Below, piece after piece: positions 1 to 10,737 of a DNA stretch of 64,000 nt; positions within the stretch are counted from its first letter, which is position 1; every line of letters begins with the position of its first letter. Origin of the DNA: Planctomycetota bacterium (GTDB taxonomy: Bacteria; Planctomycetota; B15-G4); assembly GCA_029259695.1 (NCBI GenBank), contig JAJDEQ010000135.1, positions 1 to 64,000 on the forward strand. The letters are read 5' to 3'. A program made the translations under genes and the position numbers. Below the pieces are notes generated by a model. The model was given only the letters and a program-made list of their open reading frames with translations. It was not told the origin of the DNA and did no database searches.

Positions 1-81
1 CTCGCGCTCCTCGTCGCCGCCGAACAGGATCTGCCCGGCATCGGCGTCGAAGACGCGCGGTAGCAGGTCGCAGTAGGTGGA
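1..81 (-). pseudogene. Continuation of the ABC exporter NBD after the internal stop
   Basis: Read on the minus strand in the same frame as the preceding gene, this stretch gives STYCDLLPRVFDADAGQILF. That matches the ABC consensus after Walker A (STL.DLL.RFYDP..G.I...G). The coding sequence therefore continues across the TAG without a frameshift and leaves the window at base 1. Confidence 0.6.
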
Positions 82-1449
82 CTAGCAGGAGCCGGTGGGG
101 CCCACGATGGCCAGCGTCTTGCCCCGGGGCAGGTCGAACGAGATGTCGTCGAGCACCGGGTGATCGGCGTCGTAGCTGAAGCACACACCGCGGAACGAGA
201 TCCCCTGTTCGACGCCCGGGAGCGGGGTGGCGTCGGGCGCTTCGACGACCTCGGACTGCTGGTAGAGGATCGTGCCGACGCGATCGGCGGCCGCCAGCCC
301 GGTCTGGATCTTCGTGCTCGTCTCTCCCAGTCGGCGCAGCGAACCCACCAGGCGCACCAGGATGAAGATGATGGCCATGAAGCCGGTGGCCTGCCAGGAG
401 CCGTCGATCACCTGCATGCCGCCCCACCAGACCAGGAACGCCACGCCCGCGGCGCCCGCGATCTCGACCACCGGCCCGGTGCGCGCACGCAGCTGCATGG
501 TCTTCTTGCGGCCCTCGGTGTAGGCCGTGTTGAGCTGGCCGAAGTGCTGGCGCTCGAATTCCTCCGCGGCGAAGGCCTTGACGACCTTCTGGGCCGAGAG
601 CACCTCGGCCAGGCGCTGGAACACACCGCCCATCTTCTTCTGGTTGTCGTGCTCCTTGCGCCGGACGCGCCGCGCCAGGCGTTGGACGGGCAGGAACGAC
701 ACGATGCCGATGGACAGTCCGGCGAGCACGGCGGTGCCGCCCTTGGCGCCGAGGTAGGCGAGCATCATCACCACGGTGAGCGCGTCGGTGAGGTAGACGA
801 CCATCACGTCGACGAGGATGCTGCCCAGCTGGTTCAGGTCGCTGGTCACCCGCGACATGAGCTTGCCCGACGGGTTCTTCTGGAAGAACCGCATGGACAG
901 GTCCATGAGCTTGTCGAACAGCGACGCGCGCACGCTGCGCACGAGTTCCAGCGCGACCGTGCGGTTGATGAGCTTCTGGTGGTACTTGGTGGCCTGCTCG
1001 AAGAACACGAGCAGCATGAAGGCGGCCACCGCCACGTTGAGCTTGCCCGGGCGCGTGAGCATGCCCCAGGCGGTCGAGCTGAGGGCGGCGAGGGTGGTCC
1101 ACCACGCGTCGAGGGAACCGCCCATGGCGTTGGTCTTGGCCGACAGGGCGAGCATCGTGGCCACCGGGCCGCGCGTCGTGTCGCCCATGAGGATCGGCTC
1201 GAAGACCTTCTCGAGGATGAAGATGTTGCCCACGCCCGCGGCGCTGGCCATGAACGCCAGGCCGATGCCGACGAACAGGGCCCGGCGATGGGGGCGTACG
1301 TGCCGCCACAGCTCGCGGTAGATGCGGTTCTCCTCCGTCTTGCGGAAGAGGTCGCGCAACGACCGTTTCTTGCGCGCCTTGTGGCGCTGCTGCTCGAGCT
1401 GGTCGAGATCGTCGACGACGGGTCGTGGACCCTGCGCGTGCTTCAACAC
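82..1449 (-). CDS. MsbA-like ABC exporter, cut short by a stop in Walker A
   Basis: N-terminal three quarters of a lipid/multidrug-type ABC exporter half-transporter, about 455 residues from a GTG start. A basic cytosolic N-terminus is followed by a six-helix ABC membrane domain (roughly residues 55-350) with the usual intracellular-loop sequence RFFQKNPSGKLMSRVTSDLN. The nucleotide-binding domain then begins (GISFRGVCFSYD) and reads IVGPTGSC before an in-frame TAG where GK is expected. The frame stays open beyond the stop to the window edge with ABC-like sequence. As written, no functional ATPase domain can be made. It is either a decaying gene or the product of local base errors: two substitutions (GGC to TGC, AAG to TAG) would restore GPTGSGK. 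It is divergent from recO. Confidence 0.75.
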   Translation of the reverse strand: MLKHAQGPRPVVDDLDQLEQQRHKARKKRSLRDLFRKTEENRIYRELWRHVRPHRRALFVGIGLAFMASAAGVGNIFILEKVFEPILMGDTTRGPVATMLALSAKTNAMGGSLDAWWTTLAALSSTAWGMLTRPGKLNVAVAAFMLLVFFEQATKYHQKLINRTVALELVRSVRASLFDKLMDLSMRFFQKNPSGKLMSRVTSDLNQLGSILVDVMVVYLTDALTVVMMLAYLGAKGGTAVLAGLSIGIVSFLPVQRLARRVRRKEHDNQKKMGGVFQRLAEVLSAQKVVKAFAAEEFERQHFGQLNTAYTEGRKKTMQLRARTGPVVEIAGAAGVAFLVWWGGMQVIDGSWQATGFMAIIFILVRLVGSLRRLGETSTKIQTGLAAADRVGTILYQQSEVVEAPDATPLPGVEQGISFRGVCFSYDADHPVLDDISFDLPRGKTLAIVGPTGSC

Positions 1450-1563
1450 GAACGACTCGCAAGCAGGTGGGGCGGCCGGTGCGAGGCGGGCGTCTCACCG
1501 CCGGGGAGGGCATCACGAGCTGCGAACCGACGTCTTCTCGGCGACCTCGTGAGCGTTGGCGGG

Positions 1564-1569
1564 TAGGCT
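1564..1569 (+). promoter_or_regulatory. Candidate -10 box of recO (possibly leaderless)
   Basis: TAGGCT lies 8 bases upstream of the GTG chosen for recO, so transcription from it would start at or next to the start codon. The hexamer 17 bases upstream is GCGACC, a poor -35. Similar TAnnnT boxes recur before other genes in this window. Weak evidence. Confidence 0.3.
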
Positions 1570-1577
1570 ATCAGGCC

Positions 1578-2381
1578 GTGGGACGCGTCACCACACAGGC
1601 CTTGGCGCTGCGGCGCACGCCCTTCGGGGAGACCAGCCAGATCGCCGAGTTCCTGACTCGGAGCGAGGGCCGGATCAGCCTGATCATCAAGGGGGTGCAC
1701 CGCGAGCGCAGCCGCAAGGGCGGCTCGGTGGACCTGCTCGACGAATGTGTCGTCACGTACTGGAGCCGGCGCAACAGCCGGGCCATGCCGCAGCTCAGCG
1801 AGCGGCGGGTGACGTCCCACCACCCCGGCATGCGCCGGCGCCGGGATCTGCTCCTGGCCGGCCAATACCTCGTGGAGCTGCTCCGTTCGGTCGTCCCCGA
1901 GGGCCAACGGGTGCCCGGGGTGTTCGAGCTGTCCAGCGCCTATCTGGCCGCTCTGGACGGCGGGCCGGAGCCGGCGGCACTGCCCACCGTCGTCTTTGCC
2001 CTGGAGGGGGCGATGCTTAGGATGGCGGGATTCGAGCCCGTCCTGGATCGTTGCGTGGCGTGCGGGCGGCGGCCGCAAGGCCATCGCGTCGTGCGCTGCG
2101 ACCCGCAGCAGGGCGGGATCGTGTGTTCCGCCTGCCGCGACGGCGAGCGCGGGACGTTCGATCTGTCCTCGGTCGCCGCCGAGACGATCCTCCGACTGGC
2201 CGGCCAGGACCCACGCCGCATGACCCAGACGATCCTGCCGCCCGACACCGCACGCGACGTCCGCCGCTTCTTCGACCGCACCTTCGTGCACCTGCTCGAG
2301 CGCCGGCCGCGCTGCCTGTTGCTGCCCTTCGAGTTCAACGCGGCCGAGAGCCGTGGCGCGCGGGAGCCGGCACGCACATGA
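1578..2381 (+). CDS. recO: DNA repair protein RecO
   Basis: RecO, 267 residues, helps RecR load RecA onto SSB-coated single strands in the RecFOR pathway. The N-terminal OB fold begins VTTQALALRRTPFGETSQIA and is followed by a helical domain. The family zinc site is visible as CVACG...CSAC around residues 157-185. The GTG at 1578 is chosen because the protein then begins a few residues before the conserved OB strand. Upstream in-frame sequence is low-complexity and shadows the divergent ABC gene. The stop overlaps the next gene's ATG as ATGA, so it opens an operon running through ftsH and folP. Confidence 0.9.
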   Translation: MGRVTTQALALRRTPFGETSQIAEFLTRSEGRISLIIKGVHRERSRKGGSVDLLDECVVTYWSRRNSRAMPQLSERRVTSHHPGMRRRRDLLLAGQYLVELLRSVVPEGQRVPGVFELSSAYLAALDGGPEPAALPTVVFALEGAMLRMAGFEPVLDRCVACGRRPQGHRVVRCDPQQGGIVCSACRDGERGTFDLSSVAAETILRLAGQDPRRMTQTILPPDTARDVRRFFDRTFVHLLERRPRCLLLPFEFNAAESRGAREPART

Positions 2382-3373
2382 GCGCCACCCGAACGACCGC
2401 GGGACGGCCGCTGAGCGTCCTGGTCCTGCTGCTGGTCGCCGTCTGCGCGGGCTGCTCGAGCACGCCCGACATCGACCTGGGGGAACCGCTCGACGCGTCC
2501 CGCCGGCTGCTGGAGATGGGGCGCTACGAGGACGCGTCCGACATCGCCGGCCCGATCGCCCGCAGCACGGACGAAGATCCGCGCGACCGGGCCGAGGCCG
2601 CCTTCGTCGCGGGCGAGGCCGACTTCGAACGAGGCGAACACCTCGCCGCCTTCCGGCACTACCGCTACATCCTCGAAAACGCGCCGTGGTCGCCGCACGC
2701 CGCGTTGATCCGCGAGCGCCTGTTCGAGATCGGACTCGCGTTCTTCAACGAAGAGCGCTACCGCGGTTGGGGTTGGTTCGACTCGCGGGCGCGGGGCGTG
2801 GAGGTGCTCGAGACGCTCCAGGCCTACTTCAAACGCAGCGACGAGGCCGATGATGCCCTGCGGTTGGTCGGCGACTACTTCGTCGAGGAAGAGGAGTTCG
2901 AGGAGGCCGCGCTGGCCTACGAGCGCCTGTTCGAGGAGTACCCCGACAGCGAGTGGGGCGAGCTGGCGCTGTGGCGCGCGGGCTGGTCCCGGATGCAGCT
3001 CAGCCGCGGTCCGGAGTACGACCGCGATGACCTGCTGCGGGCCAAGGGCCGCCTCGAGGAGTCGCTGCGGCTGTTCCCCAAGGGCGTCTCGTCGGCGGAA
3101 GCGCGGCGCGACCTCGATCATGTGCGCAGCCAGCTCGCCCGGTCCGAAGTGATCGTGGCCGACTTCTACCGCGGTCGAGGGGTCGCAGCCGGAGAGCGAC
3201 TGAGGCTGGCCAACGCCTGGCTGCTGTACCCTGATACCGAGCCGGGGCAGCTGGCCGGGCAACGGCTGGAGGCCATGGGCCTCGACCTGCAGGCCCTGCG
3301 CAACGACCCCATGCTCAGTTCCGTCGACGCCGTCCGGCCAGGGCGGGATCTGTGGGGAGAACGACCCGAATGA
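2378..3373 (+). CDS. BamD/YfiO-like TPR lipoprotein
   Basis: A lipoprotein of 331 residues: a hydrophobic signal (residues 12-22) ends at Cys26 in VCAGC, an acceptable lipobox. The mature part is a run of TPR-like helical hairpins, for example EEFEEAALAYERLFEEYPDS, typical of the YfiO/BamD outer-membrane lipoprotein family. BamD is a periplasmic subunit of the outer-membrane protein assembly machine. The protein is longer than Escherichia coli BamD (about 245 residues), so another TPR lipoprotein role is possible. The ATG overlaps the recO stop and the gene ends overlapping the LptE-like start. Translational coupling and the LptE-like neighbour support an outer-membrane assembly role. Confidence 0.65.
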   Translation: MSATRTTAGRPLSVLVLLLVAVCAGCSSTPDIDLGEPLDASRRLLEMGRYEDASDIAGPIARSTDEDPRDRAEAAFVAGEADFERGEHLAAFRHYRYILENAPWSPHAALIRERLFEIGLAFFNEERYRGWGWFDSRARGVEVLETLQAYFKRSDEADDALRLVGDYFVEEEEFEEAALAYERLFEEYPDSEWGELALWRAGWSRMQLSRGPEYDRDDLLRAKGRLEESLRLFPKGVSSAEARRDLDHVRSQLARSEVIVADFYRGRGVAAGERLRLANAWLLYPDTEPGQLAGQRLEAMGLDLQALRNDPMLSSVDAVRPGRDLWGERPE

Positions 3374-3864
3374 GTGCACGCGCTGGACGCAGGGTCGTGC
3401 TGCTCTTGCTGGCCCTCTCGGGTGCCTGCGTGGCCCTCGACCGGGACGCGATCTTCCCCCCCGAGCGGGATCAGGTCTTCCTGGCCTACTTCGACAACGA
3501 CACCTTCTATCGCGACTACCAGTTCGAGCTCACGGAGCGCATCCGTGACGAGATCCTCTCAAGACCGGGCCTCCGGCTGACGAGCAAGGAAACGGCCGAG
3601 GTCGTCGTTGGAGGCCGTATCGTTGACGTTCGGCAGCGCGTGCTATCGGATGATCGCCAGCGGGATGTCACGTCCGAATCCACCACCATCACGGTCGTCG
3701 TCGAATTGAAGGATGCCCAGACAGGACAAGTGATTCGGACCAAGAAGTTGAGCCGCATCGGCCGTTTCGTCCCCGCCTTCTCCGAAGACCTCGACGACGG
3801 GCGGGACGAGGCCTTCTCGTTCCTCGCACGTGACATCGTCCGGCTCCTCGAAGCCCCCTTCTGA
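3370..3864 (+). CDS. lptE: LptE-like outer-membrane lipoprotein
   Basis: A small lipoprotein of 164 residues with a signal ending at Cys20 (LSGAC). The mature domain follows the LptE pattern: an early N-N/D-T strand (YFDNDTFYRDYQFELTERIR), then AEVVVGGRIVDVRQRVLS and a strand ending LKDAQTGQVI. LptE plugs the LptD barrel that inserts lipopolysaccharide in the outer membrane. Identity rests on pattern recognition because the family diverges strongly. Start and stop are coupled to the BamD-like gene (ATGA) and lie 7 bases from ftsH. If correct, it implies an LPS-type outer leaflet. Confidence 0.6.
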   Translation: MSARAGRRVVLLLLALSGACVALDRDAIFPPERDQVFLAYFDNDTFYRDYQFELTERIRDEILSRPGLRLTSKETAEVVVGGRIVDVRQRVLSDDRQRDVTSESTTITVVVELKDAQTGQVIRTKKLSRIGRFVPAFSEDLDDGRDEAFSFLARDIVRLLEAPF

Positions 3865-3871
3865 TCACGAC

Positions 3872-6150
<2,279 letters not shown>

Positions 6151-6154
<4 letters not shown>

Positions 6155-7011
6155 CGCCGCGCCCGTTGCCGCCACCCTGCCGTGCAGGGGGGCGGAGCCG
6201 GGTGATGGGCGTGCTCAACGTCACCCCCGACTCTTTCAGTGACGGGGGGCGCTTCGGGTCGATCGACGATGTCCTGGCGGCCGCCGCGGAGATGGTGACC
6301 GCTGGGGCTGCCGTGATCGACGTGGGCGCCGTCTCCACCCGGCCCGGCGCCGCTGCGGTGGACGCATCCGAGGAGTGGCGCCGTCTCGCCGGGGTGCTCC
6401 CGGCCCTGCGCGCCGCCGTGGATGTCCCCTTGTCACTCGACACGACTCGCGCCGCCGTGCTGCAGCGCGCACTCGACCTCCCGGGCGGTCCGGCCGTGGA
6501 CCTGGTCAACGACGTCTCGGCCCTGGAGCACGACGACCAGATGGGGGCCGTGGTGGCGAGTTCCCGCCTGCCCGTGGTGCTCATGCACCGGCGTGGAACG
6601 CCGGCCACGATGCAGGACGACCCGCACTACGACGATGCGCCACGGGAAGTCGCGGCGGAGTTGAGCCGTTCCGTCGAGCGGGCGTGTGCGGCCGGCATTG
6701 CCCGGGACGACATCCTGCTCGATCCGGGGATCGGCTTCGGCAAGCGCACCCGGGACAACCTGGCCTTGCTCGCCGCGCTCCCCGAGCTGGTGGCGCTCGG
6801 TTTCCGGACGGTCCTCGGCTGCTCGAGGAAGAGCTTCCTGGGTGGGATCACGGGCCGCGATGTCGGCCAGCGCGAACACGCCACGACGGCCACGACGGTG
6901 CTCGGGGCCCTGGCCGGCGTGGATCTGGTGCGTGTGCACGACGTCGCCGCGGCGGTCGATGCGCTCGCCGTCGTGCACGCCGTGCAAGGCGCCACGAGGA
7001 CCGCTCTGTGA
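6151..7011 (+). CDS. folP: Dihydropteroate synthase
   Basis: DHPS, 286 residues, joins para-aminobenzoate to 6-hydroxymethyl-dihydropterin pyrophosphate in folate synthesis. The TIM-barrel signatures are clear: VMGVLNVTPDSFSDGG near the N-terminus, DVGAVSTRPGA (usual DVGGESTRPGA), the LVNDVSAL strand, HRRGTPATMQ, DPGIGFGK and GCSRKSF. The GTG start overlaps the ftsH stop as GTGA, so translation is probably coupled. The GGE-to-GAV change next to the conserved STRPGA is a mild variation. The gene ends before a roughly 330-base gap, so it may be the last gene of this transcript. Confidence 0.95.
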
Positions 7012-7339
7012 GGCGGGCGGGATGCCATCGATCGGCCTCCTCGTCGGGGTTCAGCTGTGCTCGATCGATGCCGATGGGAATTCCGGTCGCTGCCGGCCGC
7101 CTCGACTTCGACCAGCCCCGAGGCGGCACGCTGGTGGCCCGTCGATGCCCACGCGCGGGGGAGGCCCATGGTGGAGCGGGTCCTGGAGACCCTCCGGGGG
7201 CCGCAGGGCCCTCCGGAACCGTCGCTCACGGTGCCGGTGTGCCCCGGTTCGCAGGGTCCCGGTCCGAGCCCCGTCGGTGTCCGGTGGTTTCGATTCCCGG
7301 TCCCAGCTAACCTGAGATCGTAATTTCCTGCAGGCAGCG
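7012..7339. other. 328-base intergenic stretch between folP and ispH
   Basis: No convincing gene. A short GC hairpin around 7195-7225 lacks a T tract, so it is not a clear terminator. An AT-richer patch at 7305-7335 contains TAACCT (7308-7313), a plausible -10 for the ispH operon with about 20 bases of leader. No good -35 is seen. Confidence 0.5.
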
Positions 7340-8521
7340 ATGACTCGAGACAACCCGTACGACAATCCGTTCGAGCGCTACAGCTACAAGAGCCCGCTCA
7401 TCGAGCGGCTGCGAGCGCAGGACGGGAACCTGGTCAGCGGCCGGGTCACCGTTCGCACCGCGCGCAGCTTCGGCTTCTGCTGGGGCGTGGACCGCGCCGT
7501 GGCGATGGTCCAGGATGCGTTCGACGAGTATCCGGGGCGACAGATCTGGTTGCTCGATCAGATCATCCACAACCCGCGTGTGAACTCGGACTTCAAGACG
7601 CTCGGCGTGAAGTTCGTCCGCGGCCCGTTCGCCGACGCGGATGAGGACGGTGCACCGGGTGCCGACGACGTGGCGGTCATCCCCGCCTTCTCGGCCACGG
7701 TCGAAGACACCGATTGGCTGCGCGGCATCGGCTGCACGATCGTCGACACGACCTGTCCCTGGGTGATCAAGCCGCACAAGCGCACGCTCAACTACCTGCG
7801 CGACGGATTCACGACGATCATCCACGGTCTCTACGAGCACGAGGAGACGGCGGCCTCGGCCAGCCTGATCGCCAGCAAGGGCGGCAAGTACCTCGTGGTC
7901 GCCGATCGCGAGCAGGCCCAATGGGTCTGCGATGTGATCGAGCAGCCGCTGGACGCGGCGGAACTGCTGTCGCAGCTCCCGGACGGCGCCCGCTCACCCG
8001 ACTTCGATTGCGATCGCGATCTGGCTCAGGTGGGCACCATCAATCAGACGACGATGCTTGCGTCCGAGACCCGCGAGATCGAGCGTATGCTCAAGCAGTC
8101 GATGGCCGTGCGCTTCGGTGCAGACAACGTGGGTGAGCACTTCCGCGAGCTCAACACGATCTGCGGCGCCACCCAGGACAACCAGGACGCCGTGACCGCG
8201 CTCGTGGACCAGGACGCCCTGGACCTGATGATCGTCGTGGGCGGGCACGACTCGTCCAACACGAAGAATCTGACCCGCGTGGGACGAGGACACTTCCCCA
8301 GCTACCACGTGGATGGGCCGATGGCCATTCGCCCCGACGAGATCCGCCACCGCTGTTCCGAGACGGGCGAGTTCGAGTCCACCCGCGATTGGCTGCCCGC
8401 CGGCGAGATCACGATCGGCTTCACCGCCGGCGCCTCGACGCCCGACACCCTGCTGGGTGAGACGATCACGCGCGTGCTCGAAGTGGCAGGAGCACCCATG
8501 GACGTGGTGGTCAGCTCGTGA
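7340..8521 (+). CDS. ispH: 4-hydroxy-3-methylbut-2-enyl diphosphate reductase, long type
   Basis: IspH/LytB, 393 residues, a [4Fe-4S] enzyme catalysing the last MEP-pathway step to IPP and DMAPP. The three cluster cysteines are Cys47 (FGFCWGVDRAV), Cys139 (DTTCPWV) and Cys275 (NTICGATQDNQ). The length and the N-terminal region (RYSYKSPLIERLR) match the plant/cyanobacterial class rather than the roughly 310-residue E. coli class. The ATG at 7340 follows a short AT-rich leader. The TGA overlaps the GTG of the diadenylate cyclase gene. The enzyme supplies isoprenoid precursors, including undecaprenyl phosphate, which fits a cell-wall operon. Confidence 0.93.
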   Translation: MTRDNPYDNPFERYSYKSPLIERLRAQDGNLVSGRVTVRTARSFGFCWGVDRAVAMVQDAFDEYPGRQIWLLDQIIHNPRVNSDFKTLGVKFVRGPFADADEDGAPGADDVAVIPAFSATVEDTDWLRGIGCTIVDTTCPWVIKPHKRTLNYLRDGFTTIIHGLYEHEETAASASLIASKGGKYLVVADREQAQWVCDVIEQPLDAAELLSQLPDGARSPDFDCDRDLAQVGTINQTTMLASETREIERMLKQSMAVRFGADNVGEHFRELNTICGATQDNQDAVTALVDQDALDLMIVVGGHDSSNTKNLTRVGRGHFPSYHVDGPMAIRPDEIRHRCSETGEFESTRDWLPAGEITIGFTAGASTPDTLLGETITRVLEVAGAPMDVVVSS

Positions 8522-10494
8522 CGGACTGGGCGGGCGCGGACGCCGTCTTCTCCCCATTGCTCGCGGCGGACATCGACCTCGACCGGGTGGCCGAGTTCAA
8601 GGACCAGATCGTCGGCTTCGTCGAAGTGGCGCTGCTGACCTGGTTCTTCTACGCGATGCTGCGCTTCCTGCACGGCACGCGCGGGCTGGCGGTGGTCAAG
8701 GGGCTGCTGATCGCCCTGTTCGTGGTCGCCGCCGGCTTGTTCCTGCTCAGCATCTCGTTCGACATCTCGTTCACCCGCCTGGAAGTGGTCGGGCTCGCGG
8801 CGTTCCCGATCCTGCCGGTGGTGCTGATCGTGTTGTTCCAGCCCGAGATCCGGCGCGGCTTCTCGCGCTTGAGCGAACGCCCGCTGGGGGGGCGCAGCGC
8901 GCCCTCGCAACTCGCCGACCTGGCCAAGAGCTTCGTGACCATGGGCAAGCAGCGCATCGGCGCGCTCGTGGTCTTCGAGCAGCAGACCGGTTTCAAGAGC
9001 ACGCAGGGCAACGGCGTGCAACTCGACGCAGCGCTGTCGGGTGCCATGCTCGAGTCGATCTTCTATCCCAAGAGCCCGCTGCACGACGGTGCGGTGATCG
9101 TCGCCGAAGGGCGCGTGGTCGCCGCGTCGGTCACGCTCCCGTTGACGGAGTCGACCGAGATCGCCCGTGAGCTGGGGACGCGGCACCGCGCGGCGATCGG
9201 TGTGACCGAGGAGACCGACGCCGTCGCCGTGGTCGTCTCGGAAGAGACCGGCAAGGTCACCGTCGTGCACCACGGGGAACTGCAACCGGCCCGGGACGAC
9301 GAACTGGTCGACGTGCTGCGCCAGCGCCTGCAGCTCGATCGACGCAAGCGCGAAGAAGGGCGCACCTGGAACCCCTACCGCCTCGTTCGGCGTGACATCG
9401 GCCGCAAGTTGTCGGCCGTCTTCCTGGCGTGTTTTCTGTGGTTCGTGCTCCAGGCGTTCGTCGTGGGCGAGCGCACGTTGGCGCTGCCCGTGCGCGTGGT
9501 GCGCAGCGTGGCCGAGGCCGAACAGCAGCGCGCCAGTTCGCCGGCCATCTACGTGGTCGTGCCCGACGGCCTGATCGCCGACGTCAAGCGCCTGCGCCAG
9601 GACAAGGACCTCAACCGACTGCGCAGCAGTCGCGTGGAGATCGACGTGAAGGGCCTGCGCGAACAGATCCAGAGCCTCGAGCTCAGCGCGATCCTCGAGA
9701 TCAACGACGAGCAGCTGGTGGGCGAGGACGAGAACATCGTGCGCTTCAACCTGAACGTCGAAGACCTGTTCAAGGTCAAGAGCGGCGAGCAGCCGGAGTA
9801 CAGCGAGTTCGAGGTGAAGCCCAAGCAGCTCAGCGTGCCCATCGCCCGGGAGACGACCGGCGTGTTCGAGCTGACGAGCGCCAACGTCGAGATCGAGGGG
9901 CGCCCGCGGGCTGGCTACGCGTTCGATCCGTCCGACATCCGGATCTCGCCCAACCTCGTGGCGGTGAGCGGCCCCAAGAAGCGCCTCGACGAGTTGCGCT
10001 CCGATCCGGCGGGCTTGCGGCTGCGCACCCTGGTGATCGAGGGCAAGTCCTCGCAGGTCAGCCAGGACATCGGTCTGTCGCCGGACCTCGGTGAACTCAC
10101 GTTGCTCACCGGCGGCGGTCAGGTCACGGTCACGGTGCCGATCGACTCCGTGCCGTACTCGGTCGAGCTGCCCTTCGTGCGGGTGCGGTACATCAACGCC
10201 GACGCCCTGCCGGCCAGCAAGCGCCGCATGGTCAGCGCCACCGAGTCGGTCGACCTGCTCGTGACGGGGCCGGAAGCCGAGCTGTATTCCCAGTCGGAGG
10301 AGTGGCTGCGCGAGCGCATCTTCGTCGTCTTCGACTGGAGCGAGGCCAGCTTCCTGCAGGCCGAGGAGAAGGTCAGCGTGTTCACCCAGGGGCTGTCCGA
10401 CGAGGTGGAGATCACGACTCCGGACGGTCGTGCGCCCCAGATCGAGTACCAGCTCGAGGCGGCGCTGGGCGGCATGAACGACGGCGACAGCTAG
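8518..10494 (+). CDS. Diadenylate cyclase CdaA fused to a YbbR/CdaR regulator
   Basis: One 658-residue protein joins two usually separate proteins. Residues 30-108 form three membrane helices. The DisA_N diadenylate cyclase domain follows, with the catalytic motifs DGA at 190-192 and RHR at 222-224 intact, so c-di-AMP synthesis is predicted. A fourth helix lies at about 299-317. From there to the end is a beta-rich region with YbbR-like repeats (LPVRVVRSV, VPIDSVPYSVELPFVRV), predicted extracytoplasmic. In Firmicutes and many other bacteria cdaA, cdaR and glmM are adjacent genes, and glmM follows here. The GTG start overlaps the ispH stop. The TAG stop lies within the left arm of a palindromic element. 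The fusion is read directly from one open frame. Confidence 0.88.
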   Translation: MTDWAGADAVFSPLLAADIDLDRVAEFKDQIVGFVEVALLTWFFYAMLRFLHGTRGLAVVKGLLIALFVVAAGLFLLSISFDISFTRLEVVGLAAFPILPVVLIVLFQPEIRRGFSRLSERPLGGRSAPSQLADLAKSFVTMGKQRIGALVVFEQQTGFKSTQGNGVQLDAALSGAMLESIFYPKSPLHDGAVIVAEGRVVAASVTLPLTESTEIARELGTRHRAAIGVTEETDAVAVVVSEETGKVTVVHHGELQPARDDELVDVLRQRLQLDRRKREEGRTWNPYRLVRRDIGRKLSAVFLACFLWFVLQAFVVGERTLALPVRVVRSVAEAEQQRASSPAIYVVVPDGLIADVKRLRQDKDLNRLRSSRVEIDVKGLREQIQSLELSAILEINDEQLVGEDENIVRFNLNVEDLFKVKSGEQPEYSEFEVKPKQLSVPIARETTGVFELTSANVEIEGRPRAGYAFDPSDIRISPNLVAVSGPKKRLDELRSDPAGLRLRTLVIEGKSSQVSQDIGLSPDLGELTLLTGGGQVTVTVPIDSVPYSVELPFVRVRYINADALPASKRRMVSATESVDLLVTGPEAELYSQSEEWLRERIFVVFDWSEASFLQAEEKVSVFTQGLSDEVEITTPDGRAPQIEYQLEAALGGMNDGDS

Positions 10495-10672
10495 CCCGGA
10501 CTTCTCACCAGCTCCTGCTGCGGACACGCCTGGCGCAGCTGGGCTGCGTCGATCGACACTTTCGGTGCTCGACGGGGTGTCACCCCGCCTCGGCGCCGAA
10601 AGCGACGATGCTCCTTGCCCTCCAGCACCAGTCGCACCCTCGCGACGAAAGCTGGTGAGAAGTCCGGGCTAG
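10491..10672. repeat. Palindromic element with 23-bp perfect terminal inverted repeats
   Basis: The 23 bases at 10491-10513 (beginning CTAGCCCGGACTTCTC) recur as an exact reverse complement at 10650-10672, with 136 bases between. The interior has further pairs: CGCAGC/GCTGCG (10534-10548), CTTTCGG/CCGAAAG (10559-10602), CGGGGTG/CACCCCG (10573-10587) and GCGAC/GTCGC (10602-10635). The whole can fold as a branched cruciform. Both ends are CTAG and CAG flanks each side, possibly a short target duplication. There is no open frame for a transposase. It could be a MITE-like insertion or a structured mRNA spacer; the left arm supplies the stop codon of the cyclase gene. Confidence 0.7.
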
Positions 10673-10737
10673 CAGCCGTTGAACTTCGCCTCCCGCGAAG
10701 GGATGGTCGGCTCCCGGGGCGACAAGACGAGGACGAC

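Noticed and set aside
7190..7225. Terminator after folP
   Set aside because: A GC stem of about 7 bp exists but no T tract follows.
7057..7323. 88-codon frame in the folP-ispH gap
   Set aside because: No homology signal, Pro/Arg/Trp-rich composition unlike neighbours, and it overlaps the likely ispH promoter.
10495..10737. c-di-AMP (ydaO-type) riboswitch before glmM
   Set aside because: No conserved ydaO core sequence was recognised; the structure is explained by a perfect palindromic element.
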